DNA from: Gemmatimonas sp.
GTDB lineage: Bacteria; Gemmatimonadota; Gemmatimonadetes; Gemmatimonadales; Gemmatimonadaceae
NCBI RefSeq assembly: GCF_031426495.1
Contig: NZ_JANPLK010000085.1
Coordinates: 1 to 64,000, forward strand
DNA: 64,000 nucleotides
Direction: 5' to 3'
The notes under the pieces were generated by a model, which made no database searches, was not told the DNA's origin, and worked only from the letters and a program-made list of their open reading frames with translations. Position numbers and translations under genes: made by a program. Positions 51,077-59,447 of this stretch are shown in pieces (positions within the stretch are counted from its first letter, which is position 1; every line of letters starts with the position of its first letter).

Positions 51077-51883
51077 ATGACTGCCCATATCGATTCCTTC
51101 GAGCATTTGCTCATCGACACGACGGCCGCCGGCGTGCGCACGATCACACTGAACCGTCCCGAACGGCTCAATGCGGTGAACCCGCGACTGGCCGACGAAC
51201 TGCCGATCGCGATGGCGAACGCGGCCCGTGAGGATGCGGTCCGCGTGGTGGTGATCACCGGCGCGGGACGGGGGTTCTGTGCCGGTCTCGATCTTGGTGA
51301 GCCGAGTCTGCGTGAGGATGCCGACCGTGCCACGCGACTGGATCCCTACTACTGGGTGGGACGCTGGGTGCAGTCGATCACGTCGTGCGAGAAGCCGGTG
51401 ATCGCGGCGGTGAACGGCGCGGCGGCCGGTGCCGGATTCGGTCTGGCCCTGGCCTGTGATCTCCGTCTCGTGCGGGCGAGCGCAACGGTCACCGCGGGCT
51501 ACGTGCGCCGCGGGCTATCGCCCGACGCCGGTGTCACCTGGTTTCTGCCGCGGTTGATCGGACACGCGCGCGCCACCGACATCATTCTCACCGGTCGTGA
51601 TGTGCACGCCGACGAAGCGGAGCGCATCGGACTCGCCACCTCGGTGCTGGCCGACGATGCGTTCGCCGATGGTGTGCAGCGCTATGCAGCGCAGCTGGCT
51701 GCCGGCGCACCGCTCGCGCTGGCACTATCGAAGCGACTGCTGCTGGCGAGTCCCGACGCGACGCTCGACGCGCAACTGCGCGAGGAGTTCACGCACATCA
51801 AGAGCTGCTTCGCGAGTGCCGATGTGCGCGAGGCGATGGCGGCGTTCAGGGAGAAGCGCGTCCCGACGTTCGATGGACGCTGA
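51077..51883 (+). CDS. Enoyl-CoA hydratase/isomerase family protein
   Basis: 268 residues, crotonase fold: ITLNRPERLNAVNPRLADEL, VVVITGAGRGFCAGLDLGE (oxyanion hole 1), then AAVNGAAAGAGFGLALACDL (oxyanion hole 2) and GLSPDAGVTWFLPRLIG with an acid residue, as in PaaG-like isomerases. The role is in fatty-acid or phenylacetate-type CoA metabolism; which one cannot be told. Cytosolic; an isolated gene. Confidence 0.9.
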   Translation: MTAHIDSFEHLLIDTTAAGVRTITLNRPERLNAVNPRLADELPIAMANAAREDAVRVVVITGAGRGFCAGLDLGEPSLREDADRATRLDPYYWVGRWVQSITSCEKPVIAAVNGAAAGAGFGLALACDLRLVRASATVTAGYVRRGLSPDAGVTWFLPRLIGHARATDIILTGRDVHADEAERIGLATSVLADDAFADGVQRYAAQLAAGAPLALALSKRLLLASPDATLDAQLREEFTHIKSCFASADVREAMAAFREKRVPTFDGR

Positions 51884-51895
51884 ACGCGACGTGAC

Positions 51896-53086
51896 TCAGC
51901 TCGTGTGGTTGCGCCCAGGGTTGTAGCGCAGACTGCCGGGCAGGGAGTTGAGCAGCGGTCCAAGTTCGGTGGCCCGCTCGAGCGTGGTCACGAAGGTGAG
52001 TCCGTCAAGTGACACCACAAGCAGCCCTGAAATCCCGTAGGCAACGACGCAGCAGCCGTCGGCGTGAATCACGTTGCCGGAGGCGTCGACACAGTGTACG
52101 TGGCCCATCACACCATTGCCGGTGTCGTCGAGGTCCCGCACGCGGCGCAGCGACGCCCAGGTGCCGACGTCGTCCCACGCACACTCGGTCGGTAGCACCA
52201 CCAGATTGCGACTGCGCTCGAGCAACCCGCGGTCGATCGAGACCGACGTGACCAGCTCGGCGAAGCTGGACATGTCGCCGGCGGCCAACTTGGGCAATCC
52301 GTGCTGTAGCTCACCGGTATTGGCCTCGAGCTCGTCGAGCACGACGCGCGCGCGCCACACGAAAATGCCGGAGTTCCAAAGCGCGCCCTTGTCGATGAGC
52401 GTGTCGGCCAGCACCGCGGTGGGCTTCTCCACAAAGTGCTCCACCCGGCACGCGCCGCCCTCGGCCCGCGAGATGAACGGATCGAACGGCGCGCCGGGCT
52501 GCAGGTAGCCGAAGCCGGTTTCGCATCGCGTGGGCGTGGCGCCCAGGGCCACGAGCACGGGCTCCGACGACGCGATCGTAGCGGCCCGTCGCAGCGCGTC
52601 GCGGAAGACCCCGGGAAACCCGACCGACAGATCGGCGTGCAGGGCGCAGAAGACGGTGTCGGGACCGGCGCGCTTGGCGACTTCATGGGCGCCCCAGGCC
52701 AGCGCGGCGGCTGTGCCGAGCGGGCGCGGCTCGATGAGCATATTGGCGCGCGGGACTTCCGGAATCGCTTCGTGGAGCGCGTCAGCGATGTCCGCGCTGG
52801 TGACGACGAGCACGCGTTCGGCGGGCACCAGCGGAGAGAGGCGCTCGATGGTATCGACAATGAGCGGGCGCTCGTTGACGAGGGCCAGCAGCTGCTTGGG
52901 GCGCTTGGGCGTGCTCAGCGGCCAGAAGCGGGTGCCGATACCACCAGCGAAGACCACGGCCCAGAGTGCGGTCTGCGTCTCGGGCAGGGGCTCAAGTTCG
53001 AACTCCTCCATGGGATCCGCGATCGGCGATGATTCGACGATCACGGGTGGTGCGACGTGAGGAGCGACAGCGCGGGGCTCTGGCAT
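51896..53086 (-). CDS. Mannose-1-phosphate guanylyltransferase
   Basis: Start at ATG 53086 (MPEPRAVAPHVAPPVIVESS), giving 396 residues; the first ~45 residues are a Pro/Glu-rich extension. The nucleotidyltransferase signature is WAVVFAGGIGTRFWPLSTPK followed by RPKQLLAL. FVEKPTAVLADTL, LWNSGIFVWRARVVLDEL and CAWDDVGTWASLRR complete the family set. The cupin-type isomerase domain of bifunctional ManC/AlgA is absent. It makes GDP-mannose for polysaccharide and glycan synthesis. Confidence 0.92.
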   Translation of the reverse strand: MPEPRAVAPHVAPPVIVESSPIADPMEEFELEPLPETQTALWAVVFAGGIGTRFWPLSTPKRPKQLLALVNERPLIVDTIERLSPLVPAERVLVVTSADIADALHEAIPEVPRANMLIEPRPLGTAAALAWGAHEVAKRAGPDTVFCALHADLSVGFPGVFRDALRRAATIASSEPVLVALGATPTRCETGFGYLQPGAPFDPFISRAEGGACRVEHFVEKPTAVLADTLIDKGALWNSGIFVWRARVVLDELEANTGELQHGLPKLAAGDMSSFAELVTSVSIDRGLLERSRNLVVLPTECAWDDVGTWASLRRVRDLDDTGNGVMGHVHCVDASGNVIHADGCCVVAYGISGLLVVSLDGLTFVTTLERATELGPLLNSLPGSLRYNPGRNHTS

Positions 53087-53183
53087 CGTGGCAGCGGAGT
53101 GAAGAACACGAAGGGCGGGCCGCGAATGCAAACGCCCGTGGCAACTGGCGCATCTGCTCGGCTACGGACAACATACTTATGCC

Positions 53184-54215
53184 ATGCTCACCCTGCACCT
53201 TACCAACGGCGACTCGGCCGCCAGCGCGCTCGCGCGCTCCGGCCTTCCCGGGGACATTGTCTCCTGGCGCGACCTGCTGCACGACGGTCCCGTGCCAGCG
53301 GATGACGACCTCGGCGCGTTTCATCGCGTCCGCGCCGATTTTCTGGCCAGCCGAGGGTGGTCGAACATCGCGGCGGCGGTCAGCGACTTCGAGCAGCGGG
53401 ATGCGCGCCTGGAGGATGTCGGCGCGGGCGATGAAGTGGTGTTGTGGTTCGAGCCCGACTTGTACGATCAACTGCAGCTGATCCAGATTCTGGCGCGATT
53501 CGAGCGCCGGGCACCGAGTGAGCGGCCGCTGCTCACGATCGTGCCTGCCGACTGCTACCTCGGACCGATGTTGCCGGAGAAGTTCGTGCCATTGTACGCG
53601 GCACGTCGCGCGATTACATCGGACGATCTGGTGCACGGTGGGATCGCTTGGCGCGCCTTTACGTCGAGTACGCCAGACGACTTGCTGCACGTGACTAACC
53701 GGCTCGACCGCGAGGTGACCGCGCGAACCTTCACGTCGGACGATCGCGTGCGGTTGCCGCATCTGGTGGCGGCGTTGCGTCGGCAGCTCGAGGAGTATCC
53801 GGATACGGACGCCGGATTGTCGCGCAGCGAGCGACAGTTGTGTGAAGCGCTGTCGCCGGGCACGATCACGCTGGGCAAGCTGTTCGCGGCGCATCAGGCG
53901 ACGGAGTCGTGGGTATGGCTCGGGGATTGGAGCTTCGCGTGGTACGCCGAGCGTCTCAGTGATTGCGCGCATCCGATCGTGGTGCATACCAACGGATCCC
54001 GCGTGATTGCGCCGTTGCGGGACACCGATGGCCGAGCGTTCTGGGAGCGTGCGGTGCAACTCACGCCATTCGGGCAGGATGTGGTTCGCGCCCGCGCCGA
54101 TGCAGTTCGGGCCAACGGGATCGATCGCTGGATCGGCGGCACGCACTGCACGAATGCGCAGTACTGGCGTTGGGACGCGCGCACGCAACGGACCGAACTC
54201 TTTCCCCGCCCATGA
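53184..54215 (+). CDS. DUF1835 family protein
   Basis: 343 residues. N-terminal DUF1835 signature: LHLTNGDSAASALARSGLPG, VSWRDLLHDGPVPADDDLG, and VVLWFEPDLYDQLQLIQIL. Central and C-terminal helical parts follow (LSRSERQLCEALSPGTITLG). No catalytic motif known. The stop overlaps the PLP decarboxylase start by four bases, so the two are coupled. Confidence 0.82.
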   Translation: MLTLHLTNGDSAASALARSGLPGDIVSWRDLLHDGPVPADDDLGAFHRVRADFLASRGWSNIAAAVSDFEQRDARLEDVGAGDEVVLWFEPDLYDQLQLIQILARFERRAPSERPLLTIVPADCYLGPMLPEKFVPLYAARRAITSDDLVHGGIAWRAFTSSTPDDLLHVTNRLDREVTARTFTSDDRVRLPHLVAALRRQLEEYPDTDAGLSRSERQLCEALSPGTITLGKLFAAHQATESWVWLGDWSFAWYAERLSDCAHPIVVHTNGSRVIAPLRDTDGRAFWERAVQLTPFGQDVVRARADAVRANGIDRWIGGTHCTNAQYWRWDARTQRTELFPRP

Positions 54216-55696
54216 CGGACACCATCGCCGACATCGACGCCGAACTGCTGGCGATGCTCGAAGCAGACACGACGCTCGAAGCGGCACGACCGATTCTCGA
54301 GTTGGCGGCGAGCTACTTCGCGGATACGCGTCGGGGCGAGGGTCCGGTATCGACGTGGCACAGTGCGCAGGTGATCGCCGATCGCATCGCCGGCCCGATG
54401 CCGCGCGGTGCGCGCGCGCTGCCGGATGTGGCGCGTCGCTTGTCGTCGCTGCTGCTGGAGGACGTGAATCGACTGGCGCATCCGATGTATATCGGGCACC
54501 AGGTGTCGGCCCCGCTGCCGGCGGCGGTGTGGACCGATGCGCTGATCAGCGCGCTCAATCAATCGCAGGCCGTGCGCGAGATGTCGCCGTCGTTCACGCC
54601 GCTGGAGCATCAGGTCATCGCTTGGATGACCGACTTGGTGGGGTGGGATGAGCAGGCCGGCGGCACCATGACGTCGGGTGGTACGGAAGCGACGTTCGCC
54701 GCGCTCTTGGCGGCACGCAGTCGCGCGGTGCCTGACGTGTGGACGAACGGGTTGGGGGCGAACCCGCCGGTGGTGGTGTGCGGCGAGCATACGCACTACG
54801 CCGTCTCGCGGGCAGCCGGTGAGATGGGACTGGGACTGGCGCGCGTGATCGTGATTCCGTCGCGCGCGTTGCGCATGGATACGGATGCCCTGGGCGAGCG
54901 ACTGGCAGCCTTGCGGGCCAGCGGTACGCGCGTGATGGCCGTGGTGGCCACGGCCGGATGTACCGCAACCGGCAGCTTCGATGATCTGGACGTGGTGGCC
55001 GATCTGTGCGACGAGTTCGCAGACGATCGTGGTCCGTTGTGGCTGCATGTCGACGCCGCGCATGGCGGTGCGGCAATCTTGTCTGCGCAGCATCGCCATC
55101 GCGTGAAGGGGCTGGTGCGCGCGCGGTCGCTGGCGTGGGACCCGCACAAGACACTGTTACTGCCACTGTCGGCCGGTATGGTGCTGGTGCGTGATCAGGA
55201 TGAACTCACGCGCGCTTTCACGCAGGCGGCGCCGTATCTCTTCAGCTCCGGATCCGACGCCCAGATCTGGGATATGGGTCCGCGTTCGTTCCAGTGTTCG
55301 CGTCGCGCCGATGTGCTGAAGCTGTGGGTGGCGATCGAGCGCTACGGTTCCGACAATCTGGCGCGTCTATACGATCGGCTCTGCCGGATGGCGCAGACGC
55401 TCCATGGCCTGCTCAGCGCCCGCAGCGACTTCAGGCCGCTGCACGAACCGACGTCAAACATTCTCTGCTTCGCGTGGACGCCGTCGGGCGTGGCGGACGC
55501 GGATCTCGACACGTTGACCGATGTGCTGCGCGAGCGGTACAACCGGTCGGGGCGTGGCTGGATTACGGCGACGACACTGGACGGTCGCCGGGTACTGCGC
55601 ATTACCGTGATGAACGCACGCACCAACGAGACGCATCTCGCCGCGCTCGTGGACGGACTGTCGGCGGAGGCCGCGCTGATCCTGCACAAGCGCTAG
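54212..55696 (+). CDS. PLP-dependent group II amino-acid decarboxylase
   Basis: Start at ATG 54212 (MTDTIADIDAELLAMLEAD), overlapping the DUF1835 stop. 494 residues. Cofactor residues are visible: GGTEATFAALLAARS, HVDAAHGGAA (Asp and His over the ring) and WDPHKTLLLPL with the Schiff-base Lys. Group II enzymes include glutamate, DOPA, tyrosine and diaminobutyrate decarboxylases; the substrate is not clear. Homologous in fold to the truncated gene at 63444. The downstream RidA gene begins 80 bases later. Confidence 0.9.
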   Translation: MTDTIADIDAELLAMLEADTTLEAARPILELAASYFADTRRGEGPVSTWHSAQVIADRIAGPMPRGARALPDVARRLSSLLLEDVNRLAHPMYIGHQVSAPLPAAVWTDALISALNQSQAVREMSPSFTPLEHQVIAWMTDLVGWDEQAGGTMTSGGTEATFAALLAARSRAVPDVWTNGLGANPPVVVCGEHTHYAVSRAAGEMGLGLARVIVIPSRALRMDTDALGERLAALRASGTRVMAVVATAGCTATGSFDDLDVVADLCDEFADDRGPLWLHVDAAHGGAAILSAQHRHRVKGLVRARSLAWDPHKTLLLPLSAGMVLVRDQDELTRAFTQAAPYLFSSGSDAQIWDMGPRSFQCSRRADVLKLWVAIERYGSDNLARLYDRLCRMAQTLHGLLSARSDFRPLHEPTSNILCFAWTPSGVADADLDTLTDVLRERYNRSGRGWITATTLDGRRVLRITVMNARTNETHLAALVDGLSAEAALILHKR

Positions 55697-55776
55697 CACT
55701 AGCGCTTCGCGGTTCGAGGTCGCATTTGTGTTCTGATGCGAAACCTCCACTCCCCTCGCTTCATGAGAACACCGCC

Positions 55777-56253
55777 ATGCGCAAAGCTCTCCTGACGCGT
55801 CGCGCCGCCGCGGCGTTCGGTCTGCTGCTCAGCGGCTGTGCGCCGCCCGCGTCCACCCGCCGCCCGATCAATCCACCGGGCATCGCGCCGCTGGTGCCGG
55901 CGTACTCGGTGGCCATTCGTGCCGGTCATCAGGTATTTGTCTCGGGCATGACCGGCATCAAGCCGGGCACGCAGGACATCATCGAGGGCGGCGTCGAGAT
56001 CCAGACGCGTCAGACGCTCGAGAACATCCGCACGGCGCTGCAATCGGCCGGTGCCACGATGGCCGATGTCGGCGAGTGTACGGTGTTCCTGACCGACATG
56101 CGCGACTACGCCGCGATGAATGGTGTATATACCGAGTACTTCCGCGTCGATCCCCCGGCGCGCGCGACGGTCGCCGTGACGGCCCTCCCGCGTCCCGCCG
56201 CGCGCGTGGAAATCAAATGCAGCGCACAGATCCGTTCTCTGGAGAAGCCGTGA
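55777..56253 (+). CDS. RidA/YjgF family lipoprotein
   Basis: 158 residues. The N-terminus is a lipoprotein signal with the lipobox LSGC (GLLLSGCAPPAS), unusual for the normally cytosolic RidA family. The body has the family features GHQVFVSGMTGIKPGTQDII, RQTLENIRTALQSAGATMAD and TVFLTDMRDYAAMNGVYTEY. The catalytic Arg is in PPARATVAVTALP, and the VEIKC strand corresponds to the glutamate strand, so deaminase chemistry is possible. RidA enzymes hydrolyse reactive enamine/imine intermediates released by PLP enzymes. It overlaps the malic enzyme start (GTGA). Confidence 0.85.
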   Translation: MRKALLTRRAAAAFGLLLSGCAPPASTRRPINPPGIAPLVPAYSVAIRAGHQVFVSGMTGIKPGTQDIIEGGVEIQTRQTLENIRTALQSAGATMADVGECTVFLTDMRDYAAMNGVYTEYFRVDPPARATVAVTALPRPAARVEIKCSAQIRSLEKP

Positions 56254-57887
56254 CGACCCCGCTCCAACTCAAACGTGGTTCCGACCTGCTGCACGACCCC
56301 GTGCTGAACAAGGGTACGGCGTTCACTGATGCCGAGCGCGATGCGTTCGGGTTGCGCGGGCTGCTACCGCCGCGCGTGATGTCGCAGGACGAGCAGATGG
56401 CGCGCATCCTGCCCGGTGTGCGCTCGAAGCCGTCGCCGCTGGAGCAGTATGCCTATCTGGTGGCGCTGCACGATCGGAACGTGACGCTCTTCTATCGGTT
56501 GGTAATGGATCACCTCGAAGAGCTGATGCCGGTACTGTACACGCCCACCGTGGGACAGGCGTGCGAAGAGTTCGGCCGCATTTTTCGTCGCAGCCGCGGC
56601 ATGTACATCACAGCTGCCGACAGGGGACATGTGGCAGAAGTGCTCGCCAACTGGCCACAAGACGACATTCGCATGATCGTCGTGACTGATGGTGAGCGGA
56701 TTCTCGGTTTGGGTGATCTCGGGGCCAACGGAATGGGCATCCCCATCGGAAAGCTCACGTTGTACACGGCGTGCGCGGGGGTATCGCCCAATCAGTGCTT
56801 ACCCATTACGATCGACGTCGGGACGAACAACACCTCGCTGCGCGAAAGTCATTCCTACGTCGGACTGCGTCAGCCGCGGTTGCGAGGCGCCGAGTACGAC
56901 GAGCTGCTGGATGAATTCGTGGAGGCAGTACAAGCGCGCTTCCCGCTGGCCTGTCTGCAGTTCGAGGACTTCGGCAACCATAACGCGTTCTCGCTACTCG
57001 AACGGTGGCGCGATCGCATCTGCACCTTCAACGACGACATTCAGGGCACCGCGTCGGTCGCGCTGGCGGGCTTGTACTCGGCGGCGCGCATCAGTGGCAC
57101 GCCGCTGCGTGACATGCGCCTGCTTTTCCTCGGCGCTGGTGAGGCCGGCATCGGCATCGGCGATCTCGTGGTCGAGGCGCTCTGCTCAGAGGGACTGTCG
57201 CTCGCCGAAGCGCGGCGTCACTGCTGGTTCGTGGACTCGAAGGGCCTGGTGGAGCATTCGCGCACCGACTTGGCGGAGCACAAGAAGCCGTTCGCCCACG
57301 ATCATGCGTCGGTGCGCACGCTGCTGGACGCCGTGGAATCGCTCAAGCCGCACGCGATCATCGGCGTCTCGGGCACGCCGAATACGTTCACCAAAGAAGT
57401 GTTGGAGGCGATGGCGCGGGAGCATGCGCGACCGATCGTCCTCGCGCTGTCCAATCCCACCTCGAAGGCCGAGTGCACGGCGCTGCAGGCGTACGCGGGC
57501 ACTGACGGTCGCGCCATTTTCGCCAGCGGCAGTCCGTTCGCGCCGGTCACGTACAAGGGCAAGACGCACGTGCCGGGGCAGGGCAATAACGCCTATATCT
57601 TCCCGGGCGTCGGACTCGGCGTCATCGTGAGCGCCTCGTCACGCGTGACCGAAGCGATGTTCGCGACGGCTGCGCGCACGCTGGCGTCGATGGTCACCGG
57701 CGACGATCTGGCAATGGGACGCATCTATCCGAGCGTGTCGCGCATTCGCGACGTGTCACGCGCCATCGCGATCGAAGTGGCTACCCTGGCCTTCGATAGC
57801 GGGTTGGCGCGCGTTGAACGGCCGGCCGACATCGCGGCCGCGGTGACCGACGCGATGTTCGAGCCGCACTACGTATCGTTGATCTAA
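56250..57887 (+). CDS. maeA: NAD-type malic enzyme
   Basis: 545 residues from GTG 56250, which has a GGAGA site five bases upstream and overlaps the RidA stop; ATG 56217 would add eleven residues. The family blocks are all present: RGLLPPRVMSQDEQ, LYTPTVGQACEEF, RSRGMYITAADRGHV, VVTDGERILGLGDLGANGMG, LQFEDFGNHNAFSLLER, FNDDIQGTASVALAGL, LFLGAGEAGIGIG (dinucleotide site), and LSNPTSKAECTA. It is the large MaeA/mammalian-like form. It converts malate to pyruvate and CO2 with NAD(P). Cytosolic, single domain; no phosphotransacetylase-like extension. Confidence 0.93.
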   Translation: MTTPLQLKRGSDLLHDPVLNKGTAFTDAERDAFGLRGLLPPRVMSQDEQMARILPGVRSKPSPLEQYAYLVALHDRNVTLFYRLVMDHLEELMPVLYTPTVGQACEEFGRIFRRSRGMYITAADRGHVAEVLANWPQDDIRMIVVTDGERILGLGDLGANGMGIPIGKLTLYTACAGVSPNQCLPITIDVGTNNTSLRESHSYVGLRQPRLRGAEYDELLDEFVEAVQARFPLACLQFEDFGNHNAFSLLERWRDRICTFNDDIQGTASVALAGLYSAARISGTPLRDMRLLFLGAGEAGIGIGDLVVEALCSEGLSLAEARRHCWFVDSKGLVEHSRTDLAEHKKPFAHDHASVRTLLDAVESLKPHAIIGVSGTPNTFTKEVLEAMAREHARPIVLALSNPTSKAECTALQAYAGTDGRAIFASGSPFAPVTYKGKTHVPGQGNNAYIFPGVGLGVIVSASSRVTEAMFATAARTLASMVTGDDLAMGRIYPSVSRIRDVSRAIAIEVATLAFDSGLARVERPADIAAAVTDAMFEPHYVSLI

Positions 57888-57897
57888 TAGGTGTGCG

Positions 57898-58662
57898 CTA
57901 TCGCCTGCCGAACAGTCCGGCAGGCGAGAAGCGCACGCCCACGCTGACGTTAGTGCCGCCGAGATCGATGTGATCGAAGGTGGCGAAGTCGTCGCTCATC
58001 GGCGCCGAGCCGAACTGCTGATGCACCGTACCCTGCAGGGCGACCCATCGTCGGATGGGCACATCCAAGCCTGCGCTGAGGTACTCGAAGGTGCCGCGAC
58101 CGGTCGAGTAGAAATCGTCGCGATACGCCACCAGCCGTTCGGCGTCCACGAAGGCGCCCCACTGATGAAAGCGGTAGCGGGCCGTGCCGACGCCCGCGCC
58201 CAGTATTACACGAGCGCGATCGAGCCCCGCCCCGCCAGACCGCGTCCAGCGAGCAGCCCGCCACTCGACGCCCAGCGACTGGGCCGATGCGACCTGCAGT
58301 GCCGTTTGCTGCGCGACGGCACTGGTGGTCGTGGCCGGCGATACGCGGCTGACGGAGCCCATGGTGCGTTCACCCGACTCGGCGCCGAGGCGGATGCTCC
58401 AGCGTGGCGTGATGCGTACGGAGAGATCGATCCCGGTGAGTCGCGGACTCAACGTCGACGCACCGGGATCGAGCGCTCGGTCGATGAGTGAATACACCTC
58501 GCTGTTGCCCGATGGCGTGAGCACACCGTAGCGCACGGCGACGCTGACACGTGACCAGGCGGAGGAATCCTGCGGTGCCGCTTGCGCGTGCAGCGCGGGC
58601 CCGTGAAGAATCGCCACAAGGCCGGCGGCCACACGCGAGGCGAATCGCATCGTGCGGCTCAT
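57898..58662 (-). CDS. Outer-membrane beta-barrel-like protein
   Basis: Start at ATG 58662 (MSRTMRFASRVAAGLVA), overlapping the upstream stop (ATGA); 254 residues with signal peptide ending near LHAQAAP. The mature part shows alternating hydrophobic strands of Tyr/Arg/Gly type (VSVAVRYGVLTPSGNSEVYS; TGIDLSVRITPRWSIRLGAE; EYLSAGLDVPIRRWVALQGT; GGTNVSVGVRFSPAG). No known domain; an eight-stranded barrel is the simplest model. Last of three coupled genes, with a large repeat protein and an Ig-like lipoprotein. Confidence 0.7.
   Translation of the reverse strand: MSRTMRFASRVAAGLVAILHGPALHAQAAPQDSSAWSRVSVAVRYGVLTPSGNSEVYSLIDRALDPGASTLSPRLTGIDLSVRITPRWSIRLGAESGERTMGSVSRVSPATTTSAVAQQTALQVASAQSLGVEWRAARWTRSGGAGLDRARVILGAGVGTARYRFHQWGAFVDAERLVAYRDDFYSTGRGTFEYLSAGLDVPIRRWVALQGTVHQQFGSAPMSDDFATFDHIDLGGTNVSVGVRFSPAGLFGRR
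57901..57927. terminator. Perfect hairpin between convergent malic enzyme and outer-membrane protein genes
   Basis: TCGCCTGCCG (57901-57910) and CGGCAGGCGA (57918-57927) pair perfectly with a 7-base loop AACAGTC. It overlaps the last codons of the minus-strand gene and follows the malic enzyme stop by 13 bases. Probable bidirectional terminator; no T-run. Confidence 0.6.
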
Positions 58663-59447
58663 CGTCCGGCCTCCCGCTCGCGCAACACGAAGTCGAGCGA
58701 CACGCACGACGTTTTGGACTGACGACGCTGTGCGAAGACCATGCACGACACGTGCGGCAGTCTTGGCGTGACCGACATCGCGGCCGTGGCCGACAGCTCG
58801 CCGCTGGTGGCAACAATATTCGTGCGTCCTTCAGCCCGCGAGCGCGCAACGCCAGCGCTGTCGATGCTCACGATGGTCGCGTTGGCCGAACGCCAGGAGA
58901 CGGGTGCGACACTCGGCCCCATCAGGTTGCCGCGACGGTCCGCGACTTCGGCGCGGAGCGACCGTCGGGCATCGAGTGCCTTGAATGTCGTATCGGCCAC
59001 CGAGATGGTCAGGCGTACGGCACGCTGGCGCACGTCGATCACGACGGTGTCGGCGATCGGCCCGCTGTAATATCCGCGTGGCCGGACGCCGCCTTCCGCG
59101 GGATCAACCTCGGCGATGATGATGACGCGGCCGTTGCCGACCGCGCTGAAGATGCCGTTGCCGACCATCTGCACGACGCCGGCGGGTGATGACGACCAGC
59201 GCAGGGGCACGTTGGCTAGCGCGCTACCTGTTTGGTCGAGTACGCGCGACTGCACGCGTGCCGTGTCACCGAAGCTCTCGAGCGGCGCGGCGCTGACGAC
59301 GCTCAGGTCAATGCTGGCCGGGGCGTTGTCGACCGCGCGCACCATGTCGGCGGGCGCACAGGCGGTCACGAGCAGCGATGCGGTGAGCAGGGTCCGCACC
59401 ACCCGTAGCGTGCAGATGGTCATAGGGGCCTTCATGAGGGAGATCAT
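58659..59447 (-). CDS. Ig-like (BIG2-type) lipoprotein
   Basis: Start at ATG 59447, overlapping the stop of the large upstream gene (ATGA); 262 residues. A lipoprotein signal (TLLTASLLVTACAPADMV) precedes two bacterial Ig-like domains: LRWSSSPAGVVQMVGNGIFS with VGNGRVIIIAEVDPA, and VSWRSANATIVSIDSAGVAR with AEGRTNIVATSGEL. The C-terminal ~50 residues are Arg/Ser-rich with two cysteines (HVSCMVFAQRR, TSCVSLDFVL). Probably surface-exposed or periplasmic adhesion/structure protein. Function unknown. Confidence 0.8.
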   Translation of the reverse strand: MISLMKAPMTICTLRVVRTLLTASLLVTACAPADMVRAVDNAPASIDLSVVSAAPLESFGDTARVQSRVLDQTGSALANVPLRWSSSPAGVVQMVGNGIFSAVGNGRVIIIAEVDPAEGGVRPRGYYSGPIADTVVIDVRQRAVRLTISVADTTFKALDARRSLRAEVADRRGNLMGPSVAPVSWRSANATIVSIDSAGVARSRAEGRTNIVATSGELSATAAMSVTPRLPHVSCMVFAQRRQSKTSCVSLDFVLREREAGR

